From positions 1 to 28,885 of the forward strand of contig DHNP01000020.1 in the NCBI GenBank assembly GCA_002409585.1: a DNA stretch of 28,885 nucleotides, given 5' to 3'. A model generated the notes under the pieces. The model saw only the letters and a program-made list of their open reading frames with translations, ran no database searches and was not told the origin of the DNA. The position numbers and the translations under genes were made by a program. The DNA is from Ruminococcaceae bacterium UBA5413. GTDB taxonomy: Bacteria; Bacillota; Clostridia; Oscillospirales; Acutalibacteraceae. Shown here one piece after another: positions 15,398 to 23,554 of this stretch. Each line of letters opens with the position of its first letter. The first letter of the stretch is position 1.

Positions 15398-16249
15398 TCA
15401 GCCTTTTACTGCGCCCATTGCAATACCGCTGTATATCTGCTTTTGGCAAAGTATAAAAATTACGAGTGCCGGCAGAAGCGAAATGATAACGCCGGCGCAT
15501 ATCAATGTGTACTCGCTGCCCCTCGGTCCAACGAAAGTGTAAAGCGAAGTCGCGACCGTAGGCAGCTTGGTTTTATCCTGTAGATAAAGGTTTGCGCAGT
15601 AATACTCGTTGTATGTTCCCACGCCCTTAAGCAGCATCGACGTCACTATTGCCGGTTTTAAAAGTGGAAGAAGTATTTTACGGTAAATTGTAAAATACGA
15701 CGCCCCGTCGAGTATGGCCGACTCGTCAAGCGAAACGGGTATGTTCTCAAAAAACTGGATAAATATATATATAGAAATAACGTCTGTTCCCATCATCATA
15801 ATTATGTAACCGTACAGGTGGTTTATAAAGCCAAGGTCGTGCATTATCTTATAGACAGGCACCTGCATTGCTATGCCGGGAAGCAGTGTCGCAAACAGGA
15901 ACAGGTTCCTGATAAGGTTATTCCCGGGGAACTTAAACCTGTTGAGCACGTACGCAAGCTGCGTGCCTATAATAGTTGACCCTACGAGCACGCACACGAG
16001 TATGATGCCGGAGTTTATAAACGCGCGCCCCATGTTTGCTTCTTTAAATGCTTTCACATAATTGCTAAAGTCAATTCCGTTTAACGGCAGCTGCATTACA
16101 TTCGTGTTCCTGTACTCGTCCATTGATTTAAACGACGTATTTACACAGGAAACCACTGGAAGTAGAGCGACAAATGAAAAGAATATTAACGATATATACT
16201 TTATTATGGGCCACAAAATACCTCTTTTTTTAGCTTCTTTTGTTGTCAT
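15398..16249 (-). CDS. CUT1 sugar ABC transporter permease (MalG-like)
   Basis: This 283-residue inner-membrane protein has six expected hydrophobic segments, the first at about 13-35 (IIKYISLIFFSFVALLPVV). The ATPase-coupling EAA loop is present as DESAILDGASYFTIYRKILL near residues 174-193. It matches MalG/AraQ-type CUT1 permeases, which dimerise with a MalF-type partner. It is translationally coupled to that partner by an ATGA overlap and has a perfect AAAGGAGG ribosome site. The substrate, probably acetylated or galactosylated mannooligosaccharides, is inferred from the operon. No ATP-binding subunit is encoded nearby; CUT1 systems in Clostridia often share a distant MsmK-type ATPase. Confidence 0.95.
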   Translation of the reverse strand: MTTKEAKKRGILWPIIKYISLIFFSFVALLPVVSCVNTSFKSMDEYRNTNVMQLPLNGIDFSNYVKAFKEANMGRAFINSGIILVCVLVGSTIIGTQLAYVLNRFKFPGNNLIRNLFLFATLLPGIAMQVPVYKIMHDLGFINHLYGYIIMMMGTDVISIYIFIQFFENIPVSLDESAILDGASYFTIYRKILLPLLKPAIVTSMLLKGVGTYNEYYCANLYLQDKTKLPTVATSLYTFVGPRGSEYTLICAGVIISLLPALVIFILCQKQIYSGIAMGAVKG

Positions 16250-17250
16250 TGAGCTGCGCCTCCTTTGGCCGCCGCCAATTTTCTTTGTTCCCTTTTAAAC
16301 TTTTTAGGATTGTCATCTTCCGCATTTTTAAACACATATTTAAAAAATAATTTTTGTAACAAAGTTAAAATAAGTATTATCCCCAAAAGCACCACTGCCA
16401 TGGCGGACGCAAGACCCACCTTTTGGCTCGTATGCGCTATCCTGTCCATTACTACGAAGTACGTGGCAGTGCCGTTGGCGCCTGCAGTAATAACATACGG
16501 CGGCTCAAACGCACTTAAAGAACCCGAGACAGACAGCATAATGTTTAGTACAAAAATACTTTTGATATTAGGTAAAATAATGTATATGAATTGCTGAAAT
16601 TTATTTGCCCCGTCAAGCTCGGCCGCTTCGTACATGCTGCCGTCCACAGACATTATGGCGCCTATGAACAGAACCATATTTTGTCCGAAATACCTCCAAA
16701 TTGAAGCGCCCATAAGCGAAAAGTTATTTACACTTTGGTCCTTGAGCCAGTAAGGCAGGTTTTGGAGGCTGAAACCGCACCACTGCAGAACGGTGTCGAA
16801 GACATATCCGCGCGTGAAAAAGAATTTAAAGATAAAGCCCACGGCTATGCCGTTTATAAGGAAAGGAAAAAACATACATCCCTTAAATAAATTTCCTAAT
16901 TTTACTTTGAAACTTAATATAGTGGCAAGGTACAATGCTAAAATTATTTGTAATACGCCGCCCAATAAATAGTACAGGCTAAGCTTAAGCGCGGCAAAGC
17001 AGTCTGTCCTTTGGAAAACATCCTTATAGTTCTGTAAACCTACCCACGTCCTTCTGCCGACGTATTTCATATCGTAAAAACTGAACTTGACCATTTCCCC
17101 AAACGGCAGATATGTAAAAACAAAAAGCAGGAGAAGAGGAATAATCATAAAAGCGATAATGATAAACGTCTGCTGCCCGTTTCTGCTTCTTGACCATTTT
17201 TTAAAATTAAAAGCATTTCTTTTTTTAGCGCCAAGTGCATTTGTTTCCAT
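16246..17250 (-). CDS. CUT1 sugar ABC transporter permease (MalF-like)
   Basis: This 334-residue membrane protein has a charged cytoplasmic N-terminus (about 1-25) followed by six hydrophobic segments, the first around 26-50 (TFIIIAFMIIPLLLLFVFTY). The EAA loop YEAAELDGANKFQQFIYIIL is well conserved. It belongs to the LplB/UgpA/MalF-type permeases and pairs with the MalG-like product encoded next. The ATG has GGAGG at ideal distance. It starts just after a terminator-like hairpin that separates it from the binding-protein gene, so expression is probably below that of the binding protein. Confidence 0.95.
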   Translation of the reverse strand: METNALGAKKRNAFNFKKWSRSRNGQQTFIIIAFMIIPLLLLFVFTYLPFGEMVKFSFYDMKYVGRRTWVGLQNYKDVFQRTDCFAALKLSLYYLLGGVLQIILALYLATILSFKVKLGNLFKGCMFFPFLINGIAVGFIFKFFFTRGYVFDTVLQWCGFSLQNLPYWLKDQSVNNFSLMGASIWRYFGQNMVLFIGAIMSVDGSMYEAAELDGANKFQQFIYIILPNIKSIFVLNIMLSVSGSLSAFEPPYVITAGANGTATYFVVMDRIAHTSQKVGLASAMAVVLLGIILILTLLQKLFFKYVFKNAEDDNPKKFKREQRKLAAAKGGAAQ

Positions 17251-17271
17251 ATTGCGCCTCCAAACTTAGTT

Positions 17272-17310
17272 AAAAAGCGGGGGCCGAAGAGGCACGCCTC
17301 CCGGCCCCGC
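17272..17310 (-). terminator. Partial terminator between binding-protein and permease genes
   Basis: On the minus strand GCGGGGCCGGGAGGC pairs (with a small TT bulge) with GCCTCTTCGGCCCCCGC, followed by TTTTT. It lies inside the operon and could let only part of the transcription reach the permeases. Confidence 0.75.
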
Positions 17311-17352
17311 CAAGGAACACACTACGTCTTATATTTTGTACTTATGTATTTG

Positions 17353-18768
17353 TTATGATACTGTGACATTCTCTTTCTGCTGGGCTTTAGTCCAAGCCTC
17401 GTTCCAGTCCTTCATAATATCGTCAAACGACTCATCCCCGTTGGAAGCGTGCTCGACTATCTTCATAATCTTATCGTTCCCACCGGCATTTATATTTAAC
17501 TCCGAGTCAGAGTTTAACTTGTTAAGTAAATCCTCTTCCCCGTCTGCCGCGGGATCGTCAACAACAAGTTCAACATCCTCGAAAGAAGAAAACACCTCAG
17601 GGTATTTCGTGTCACCGGCTTTAATTGGAAGGCTCTGCTGATCAAAAGGATAACCTGATTTTTCCGTCATCCATTTTACAAATACCATGGAAGCTTCCTG
17701 TTTTTCCTTAGAAGAGTTAACATTTATGCCGTAGCTGTAATCACCGCCAGCGGTCGCATATTGTTTGCCGTTAATGGTAATCGGGAAAGTCATATAGCCC
17801 ACGTCATCTCCGTGTGAACCGGCACCGACAATCTGTGAGAACGCCCATGAACCGAGCGCCATGCACGCTATGTCGCCGTTGTTGAGTTTTGCCTTGCTGC
17901 TCTCCCAGTCTGTCGTCGTATAGTCTTTCTCAATCAATCCGTCTTTGGCCGCATCATAAAGCACTTTGTAGACATTGTAAGGGCCTGTGCCGTCTCCGGG
18001 GTTTGTAAACGGGTTTGATTTATGTAGCAGCACTTGGTTCATATATTTTGAGTCCCCGGTAGCCGAACCGCTGACATATGCATCCCACGCACCCATTGTC
18101 CACTGTGCGAAGTAGTTGGTGTAAAGCGGTGTCGCTTTTGTCTTCTGCTTTATAAGTTTGAGATCATTTATAAATTCATCCGGTGTTTTCGGAAGCTCCG
18201 TTATGCCTGCTTCTTTAAAGATACGCTTATTATAAACAAGTCCCTGCGCATTAGCGGCCGACGGCACGCCATATACTTCATTTTTATATTCCCATGTGCG
18301 GGCAAAATTTATCTGCTTTTCCATCTCGTCAAGAGTTCCGTAAGATAAAAAATATGTGCTTAAATCAGCTTTATCTACTGCCGGAATCATCATAACGTCA
18401 CCCCAGTCATTGCCGCCCTGAAGTCTAAGGAGAGTATCGCTCACATAATTTGTAATTGTCTCGACATTGACTTTGATATTTGGGTACATCTTGTTAAATT
18501 CCGCAAAATAATCCGCAAACTTTTTTCCATTGTAATCCGCATTTACTAAGTCCGTCTTATGCGAAATAAATTTGATATCCGCCTTTAAGTCCTTATAACT
18601 TGTACCGAGTTCTACGTTTGCGTAGCTGAGGTCTTCCGACTGCGCCGACGAAGTGCCGCTTTCAGTTTCGCCGGAACTCGAAACGTCTGTGCTCTTCTGC
18701 TGTGAACAGCCGAACAGCGATACTGTTGACACAGCCAGTACGGCTGCCAATATACGCTTTGCTTTCAT
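17353..18768 (-). CDS. Extracellular sugar-binding lipoprotein of a CUT1 ABC transporter
   Basis: This 471-residue lipoprotein captures oligosaccharides for the two permeases encoded downstream. The signal peptide ends in a lipobox (SLFGC, lipidated Cys21), followed by a Ser/Thr-rich tether to about residue 45. The mature part has the family 1 solute-binding fold: FADYFAEFNKMYPNIKVNVE near the start, GNDWGDVMMIPAVDKADL, and GDIACMALGSWAFSQIV later. By position it is the counterpart of the mannooligosaccharide-binding protein of the Roseburia mannan locus; specificity is inferred. AGGAGG precedes the ATG. It is the first gene of the operon, with its own promoter 45 bp upstream. Confidence 0.94.
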   Translation of the reverse strand: MKAKRILAAVLAVSTVSLFGCSQQKSTDVSSSGETESGTSSAQSEDLSYANVELGTSYKDLKADIKFISHKTDLVNADYNGKKFADYFAEFNKMYPNIKVNVETITNYVSDTLLRLQGGNDWGDVMMIPAVDKADLSTYFLSYGTLDEMEKQINFARTWEYKNEVYGVPSAANAQGLVYNKRIFKEAGITELPKTPDEFINDLKLIKQKTKATPLYTNYFAQWTMGAWDAYVSGSATGDSKYMNQVLLHKSNPFTNPGDGTGPYNVYKVLYDAAKDGLIEKDYTTTDWESSKAKLNNGDIACMALGSWAFSQIVGAGSHGDDVGYMTFPITINGKQYATAGGDYSYGINVNSSKEKQEASMVFVKWMTEKSGYPFDQQSLPIKAGDTKYPEVFSSFEDVELVVDDPAADGEEDLLNKLNSDSELNINAGGNDKIMKIVEHASNGDESFDDIMKDWNEAWTKAQQKENVTVS

Positions 18769-18812
18769 TAATTTTTCCTCCTTTAACAGTAAAAAAATTT
18801 TTAACTAAATTT

Positions 18813-18841
18813 ATTATACATTATTCTTATTTTTAGTTCAA
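18813..18841 (-). promoter_or_regulatory. Promoter of the mannan operon
   Basis: On the minus strand TTGAAC, a 17-bp spacer, then a perfect TATAAT, about 45 bp before the binding-protein ATG. No hairpin lies in the leader. Confidence 0.75.
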
Positions 18842-19061
18842 TCATATTTTCTTGCAGTTAATAACTATTTATTGTTTTTATTGCGTGTTTTGATTATTTT
18901 TATGCTTTATTATATATTTTTTTATATATTTTACTATTATTTACTTATATTAAGCTTTAAATTAAACTTTATTTTGTCATTTTAAAGTTAAATATTAAAT
19001 TTGCTTTTTAAAACACATAGCTATAATATCCACGTATGATGTGAATACTATACGCTTATAC
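18842..19061. other. AT-rich divergent regulatory region
   Basis: Together with the flanking promoters this fills the 433-bp gap between the binding-protein gene and the AraC gene. It has no ORF with a ribosome site. It is very AT-rich and holds an inverted repeat AACTTTA-N11-TAAAGTT (18965-18989) that could bind a regulator of the mannan operon. Confidence 0.45.
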
Positions 19062-19092
19062 TTGACAAATACTGATGCCACTGTTAGTATTT
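19062..19092 (+). promoter_or_regulatory. araC-type gene promoter with built-in inverted repeat
   Basis: Consensus TTGACA (19062-19067), a 17-bp spacer, then TAGTAT (19085-19090). A perfect inverted repeat AAATACT-N12-AGTATTT (19067-19092) spans from the -35 to the -10 box, a position where a bound repressor would block RNA polymerase. Confidence 0.55.
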
Positions 19093-19201
19093 TTAATATG
19101 TATATTTGGTGTGAGCAGGTATTTATTTAACCTGTTTTTAATGTAGAACTTAAATTTAACATTTTAATTCTTAAAATTAAATACACTGCCATGGGGGAAT
19201 A

Positions 19202-20110
19202 ATGTGTATGGACATACATACGGCTTTTTTTAATGCACTGTCATCAAAGCCTGATTTGCGCGGCGGCGTAAAAGCTAATTGCCTGCTCGGAAACATATAT
19301 AAATTTCCAAGAAACGTTGCAAATTATTTTTTGACAGTATACTCCGGCGGGGAAGTGTCATGCGCCCCGCCTTTTTCTTACGATTTTCGGTCTTTTGACT
19401 ATTACATGCTCTTATACACGAAGTCCGGCCAGGGAAAATTATCGGCCGGGGGCAAATGCTTTAAGCTTGACGGAGGCTCGCTTTTGTTTTTTGACTGCAG
19501 GCAGCCGTTTAAGCTCGGCATAGACAAAGAGTCATGGGACTTCGCGGCCTTTTTCTTTGACGGGCCTAACGCGCAGTACTACTACAGGTACATTGCGTCG
19601 CCCGTTACAAACATAGAAAACCGCCATGATATAGAAAAAAACTTCGTTCTTCTCCTTCACAATAAAAGGACGCCCGAAGTTCAGAACAAATTCCTCGATA
19701 ACTGTTACCTTACAAATATCCTTACGCTTCTCTGCATATGCGAGAACATCTGCGGCAGTGCCGAGGCGCCCGCCGCCGACTACGCAATGAAAGTCAAAAG
19801 TTTTTTCGACCAGTCATATTTTAAGGAATTTTCACTCCAGTACTTTGAAGATACGCTCGGTGTAAGCAAGTACAGCCTCTGCCATGAATTTACAAAGCAA
19901 TTCGGGGTGCCGCCGTTCCGCTATCTGACAAACAAGCGCATTGACACAGCAAAAAAACTGCTCCTTATGACAAACATGGAGGTCCACGACGTTGGCTCCG
20001 CCGTAGGCATAAAAAACACCAACCACTTTATAAACCTTTTTAAAAAATATACGAATAAAACCCCTATGGCGTTCAGGCAGTCTTCGGCTAAAGGCGGTAC
20101 GGATGCATAG
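19202..20110 (+). CDS. AraC-family transcriptional regulator
   Basis: This 302-residue regulator has an N-terminal cupin-like sugar-sensing half (about 40-140, with GQGKLSAGGKCFKLDGGSLL) and a C-terminal double helix-turn-helix from about 193. The second helix-turn-helix is GSAVGIKNTNHFINLFKKYT, the classic AraC signature, followed by TPMAFRQ. It is divergent from the mannan operon and is therefore the likely activator of it; this is inference from position. GGGGG lies just before the first ATG; an in-frame ATG at 19208 could also be used. The promoter has an internal inverted repeat, and the gene ends at a bidirectional hairpin shared with the LacI gene. Confidence 0.93.
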   Translation: MCMDIHTAFFNALSSKPDLRGGVKANCLLGNIYKFPRNVANYFLTVYSGGEVSCAPPFSYDFRSFDYYMLLYTKSGQGKLSAGGKCFKLDGGSLLFFDCRQPFKLGIDKESWDFAAFFFDGPNAQYYYRYIASPVTNIENRHDIEKNFVLLLHNKRTPEVQNKFLDNCYLTNILTLLCICENICGSAEAPAADYAMKVKSFFDQSYFKEFSLQYFEDTLGVSKYSLCHEFTKQFGVPPFRYLTNKRIDTAKKLLLMTNMEVHDVGSAVGIKNTNHFINLFKKYTNKTPMAFRQSSAKGGTDA

Positions 20111-20145
20111 AAGCGCGTCTTAATGCCCTTACCCTTATTAATCCC

Positions 20146-20197
20146 AAATCTTAAACAGCCGCCCCACGCTGTGACGCGGGGCGGCTGTTTAAGATTT
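20146..20197. terminator. Bidirectional hairpin between convergent araC-type and lacI-type genes
   Basis: Two perfectly complementary 20-bp arms (20146-20165 and 20178-20197) with a GC-rich inner part and AT-rich outer ends (CTGTTTAAGATTT on either strand) can stop transcripts from both sides. Confidence 0.8.
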
Positions 20198-20226
20198 AAA
20201 TGGAAACTTTTTCCGGAGGGATTATT

Positions 20227-21246
20227 TTAAAGCCGCTTTACACTGTCCTTGTAAACAGGGTGGCCGTCTACAATGGCTATTTCCTGCTTTTCACGTTCAC
20301 CCTCTATTTTTTTAAGGAGGTTGTTTATAGTGCGCCGTGACATTTCCCTTATATCCACTTCGTAAGTAGTTACCTTAACGTCGCATATGCCGGGGTACAG
20401 GTAATTGTCGAACCCTGCTACGGAGAAATCGTCCGGTACGCGGTAGCCCTGCGCCTCAAGTTCGTTTATAAGGAAACCCGCCGTAAGGTCGCAGTTGCAG
20501 ACAAATGCCGTTGGCATTTGTTCTAATTTTTCGAACTTGCCTTTAAAGCCTATCACGCCGGTTTCCATGTCCCTGTCAGGTATTACCCACTCGTCACGTA
20601 TGTTTTGCCCGTGCTCCAAAAGTGACTTTGCGTAACCGAAATACCTGTCAGTAATGCTTTTGGAGTAAAGCAGCGTGCCTACGTACGCTATCTTCGTATG
20701 CCCCATATCGAAAAGGTAATTTGTCATCATGTAAGAACCGAAATAGCCGTTGGAAATGACCGCGTCGCCTGTATGCTTTTCATCGTAAAAGTCGAGGTAC
20801 ACATAAGGCACCTGGGCTTTATCGCTTATTTTTTTCAGGTAATTTTCCTTCAAAACGCCGAGTATGACAAGGCCGTCCACCTTATGCTCCTGCAAAAGCT
20901 TAGGCCCCAGAGCAGCATTTTCTTCTTCGTCGTTCAGCACCTCAAGCATGGTGAAGCACTTTTTCTGCGCCGCTTTTTTTACTACGCACTGGTACAGCTC
21001 CCAATAAAAAGAATCGTGTGAATTGAGGTACCTTTCCGAAACCAAAACGCCTATGTTATAGCTTTTGCCTGAAGCCTGCCTCCTCATCAGCGACGGCTGT
21101 ACATAGCCCATCTTATCGGCAAGTTCCTTTATCCTGCCGCGCATTTCGTCGCTTACGCCCTTTTGGTCCGAAAGCGCCTTCGATACCGTTACGACGCTTA
21201 CCCCGAGGATCTTGGCAATGTCGGCCAGCCTTACAGATTTTTTCAT
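20227..21246 (-). CDS. LacI-family transcriptional regulator
   Basis: This 339-residue protein has the LacI DNA-binding head at its N-terminus (VRLADIAKILGVSVVTVSKAL, then hinge helix near residues 47-60) and a periplasmic-binding-like sugar sensor (about 63-335, including YNIGVLVSERYL and DGLVILGVL). It should repress sugar genes until a sugar or sugar phosphate binds. It is the last gene of the ABC exporter-GH36-LacI unit, 71 bp after GH36, so it would be co-expressed with its likely target. The start is the ATG at 21246; a GTG three codons earlier lies too close to the ribosome site. Confidence 0.94.
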   Translation of the reverse strand: MKKSVRLADIAKILGVSVVTVSKALSDQKGVSDEMRGRIKELADKMGYVQPSLMRRQASGKSYNIGVLVSERYLNSHDSFYWELYQCVVKKAAQKKCFTMLEVLNDEEENAALGPKLLQEHKVDGLVILGVLKENYLKKISDKAQVPYVYLDFYDEKHTGDAVISNGYFGSYMMTNYLFDMGHTKIAYVGTLLYSKSITDRYFGYAKSLLEHGQNIRDEWVIPDRDMETGVIGFKGKFEKLEQMPTAFVCNCDLTAGFLINELEAQGYRVPDDFSVAGFDNYLYPGICDVKVTTYEVDIREMSRRTINNLLKKIEGEREKQEIAIVDGHPVYKDSVKRL

Positions 21247-21317
21247 AATTTCCACTGCCTTTACTGTATAAAATTAATTGCGTAATTGCGGCAAAAAGTA
21301 TACGCGCGTTAAATGCT

Positions 21318-23513
21318 TCAGCTGTCCGCAGCCGTAAAATGGAACAAATGCCCTTTAAAATCGCCGCGCATAACAGGGACAAGGAAACCCGCATCCATCA
21401 GCGTCGCGCCATGACGGCAAAAGCCAGTACTTTCTTCAGTGTACTTTATTGACGGAGAAAGCCCCTTAAGAAATATTTTCCTGCTGTGCACATTCGGCCG
21501 TCCAATCACTTGTATAAATATTACCAAAGCTTCTTTTTTATCTTTAGAAACTACTTCTATACAGTCAAAGCTGCGGTTCCTGCGGTAAGAGGCTATGCGG
21601 TAATAGTCTCCGCCGCGTATAAGCCCGCCGTACCTGCGGTACATGCTTATTTGCTTTGGTATAACTGATAAATCCGCATCAGACAGTTTTGTCACGTCGA
21701 GCTCATAGCCGAACGTACCGGCAAGGGCCGCGTACCCGCGCGTTTCGATCGGCGTTTTCCTGCCGGTGATGTTGTTGGGGCTTGAGGCCACGTGCGCGCC
21801 CATAACCGAGAGCGGGTAAACCAGCTCCGTCCCCTCTTGTATGACAAGGCGGTCAACTGGGTCCATATTATCAGAGCACCATATCTGCGGGCTGTAGTAA
21901 AGCATGCCGGGGTCGAACCTCGCGCCGCCGCCCGAACAATTCTCAAACAAAACATGCGGGAACTCCGTAACAAGGCGCTCCTGCAGCTCGTAAAGGGCCA
22001 GCACATAGCGGTGAGAAAGCTCGCCCTGCCTGTCGGGCGGAAGGGCGGCGCTGCCAAGGTCGCTCAGCTGGCGGTTCATGTCCCACTTAAGGTACTCTAT
22101 GTTTGCACTGCGGAGTATACCCGAAACACAGCCGTAAACATAGTCGCGTACTTCTTTCCTCGTAATGTCGAGGACATACTGGTTCCTGCAGAGGCTCGGC
22201 GCCCTCCCCGGTATGGATATGGCCCAGTCCGGGTGCCGCCTGTAAAGCTGCGAGTCAGGCGAAACCATTTCAGGCTCAAACCATATGCCGAGCTTCATGC
22301 CCATGCCGTTCAGCTTTGACGCAAAGCCGCCGAGGCCCCCCGGCAGCTTTTCCATGTTTACGTACCAGTCGCCGAGGCTGCTGTTGTCGTCATTCCTGCG
22401 GCCGAACCAGCCGTCGTCCAAAACAAGCATCTCTATGCCGAGTTTTGAAGCTTTGCGGGCTATTTCAAGTAATTTTTCCTCGGTAAAATCAAAATATACC
22501 GTTTCCCAGCTGTTTATAAGCACCGGCCGTGCTTTGCCGGCGTACTCTCCCCTGATAAGGTGCTTCCGGTAAAGGTCGTGGAAGCACCTTGTCATCTGCC
22601 CTATGCCTTCAGACGAATAAACGCAGACGGCCTCAGGCGTTTGGAACGTTTCGCCGCCTTCAAGCTTCCATGAAAAATTTTCAGGGTTAATGCCTGCCGT
22701 CACGCGCACGCTGTCAAACTGGTCAAGCTCCGCCCCAGCCGAAAAATTTCCCGAGTAAACAAGGTGGAAACCGTACACGTTCCCGTGCTCATCATCGGCG
22801 CCGCCGGCGGCAAGAGCGAGAAACGGCTGCTCCTGGTGGCTTGTTTCCCCGCGGGCCGACCGCACGCCCTGCCTTACATGGCCTAACCTGTTACACTCGA
22901 TAACTCGTTCTCTTGCCCACGAGCCGTGAAGCGTCAGCACGCTGAAATCCTCATTGTCCATATCCATACAGACAGAGTATGCCTTCGTAATGTAAATGGG
23001 CCCTTTGCCTGTGTTTTTAAACCTCACGCTCCGCGTCACAGCGTCCACATCCTCAAACACGGTGTAAAGGAGCGTGGCTTCAAGGTTAACCGCGTCATCG
23101 CGGCATATAAGCTCAAGGGTCGTACACTCGCCTTTCCCACCGAACGTTGCCGGAAGGCCGGCAAGCGCCGGCTTGCCCTTATATACCCTATGGGACACAT
23201 AATGCAGCTGCGCCGCTGAGAAGCCGCTTTCCGTCTTTACGCAGACCGAGCTTTCACGGTAGTCGCCGAGGCCGCTGCCGGAGTACTCAGACGGAAACGT
23301 ATCTAAAAAAGACGTCCTGTCGCGGTTGTTTTGTGAAGGCACAAAGGGCGGTTCGCCTGTACGGAGCAGATAAGCAAGGTCATGGTCGGGGACTTTTCTG
23401 CCGTAGTATGCGTGGCCTATAAAATTTTCATTGTCTACAATAGCAATTATATAACTCGTTTTTAAAGTGTCAAGTTTAAATATCCTGTCGCTTTCAAAGT
23501 ATTGTACCGGCAT
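21318..23513 (-). CDS. GH36 alpha-galactosidase
   Basis: This 731-residue cytoplasmic enzyme releases alpha-1,6-galactose from imported galactomannooligosaccharides or raffinose-type sugars. It has the N-terminal beta-sandwich (about 1-310), then the (beta/alpha)8 barrel: LVLDDGWFGRRNDD, the nucleophile Asp478 in LKWDMNR, and the acid/base Asp548 in WCSDNMD. Both numbers match those of the characterised Geobacillus AgaA/AgaB-type enzymes, indicating a standard full-length bacterial GH36. There is no signal peptide. The start is ATG 23513 with GGAGGGG eight bases before it; the GTG at 23528 overlaps that site. It lies 41 bp after the ABC exporter gene and before the lacI-type gene. Confidence 0.96.
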   Translation of the reverse strand: MPVQYFESDRIFKLDTLKTSYIIAIVDNENFIGHAYYGRKVPDHDLAYLLRTGEPPFVPSQNNRDRTSFLDTFPSEYSGSGLGDYRESSVCVKTESGFSAAQLHYVSHRVYKGKPALAGLPATFGGKGECTTLELICRDDAVNLEATLLYTVFEDVDAVTRSVRFKNTGKGPIYITKAYSVCMDMDNEDFSVLTLHGSWARERVIECNRLGHVRQGVRSARGETSHQEQPFLALAAGGADDEHGNVYGFHLVYSGNFSAGAELDQFDSVRVTAGINPENFSWKLEGGETFQTPEAVCVYSSEGIGQMTRCFHDLYRKHLIRGEYAGKARPVLINSWETVYFDFTEEKLLEIARKASKLGIEMLVLDDGWFGRRNDDNSSLGDWYVNMEKLPGGLGGFASKLNGMGMKLGIWFEPEMVSPDSQLYRRHPDWAISIPGRAPSLCRNQYVLDITRKEVRDYVYGCVSGILRSANIEYLKWDMNRQLSDLGSAALPPDRQGELSHRYVLALYELQERLVTEFPHVLFENCSGGGARFDPGMLYYSPQIWCSDNMDPVDRLVIQEGTELVYPLSVMGAHVASSPNNITGRKTPIETRGYAALAGTFGYELDVTKLSDADLSVIPKQISMYRRYGGLIRGGDYYRIASYRRNRSFDCIEVVSKDKKEALVIFIQVIGRPNVHSRKIFLKGLSPSIKYTEESTGFCRHGATLMDAGFLVPVMRGDFKGHLFHFTAADS

Positions 23514-23554
23514 ACTGCCCCTCCGCACAAAATATTATACTCCAGTATTATGAG

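Noticed and set aside
21792..22319. 175-codon plus-strand ORF opposite GH36
   Set aside because: Arg/Val-rich shadow of the GH36 coding sequence; no start signal and no domain.
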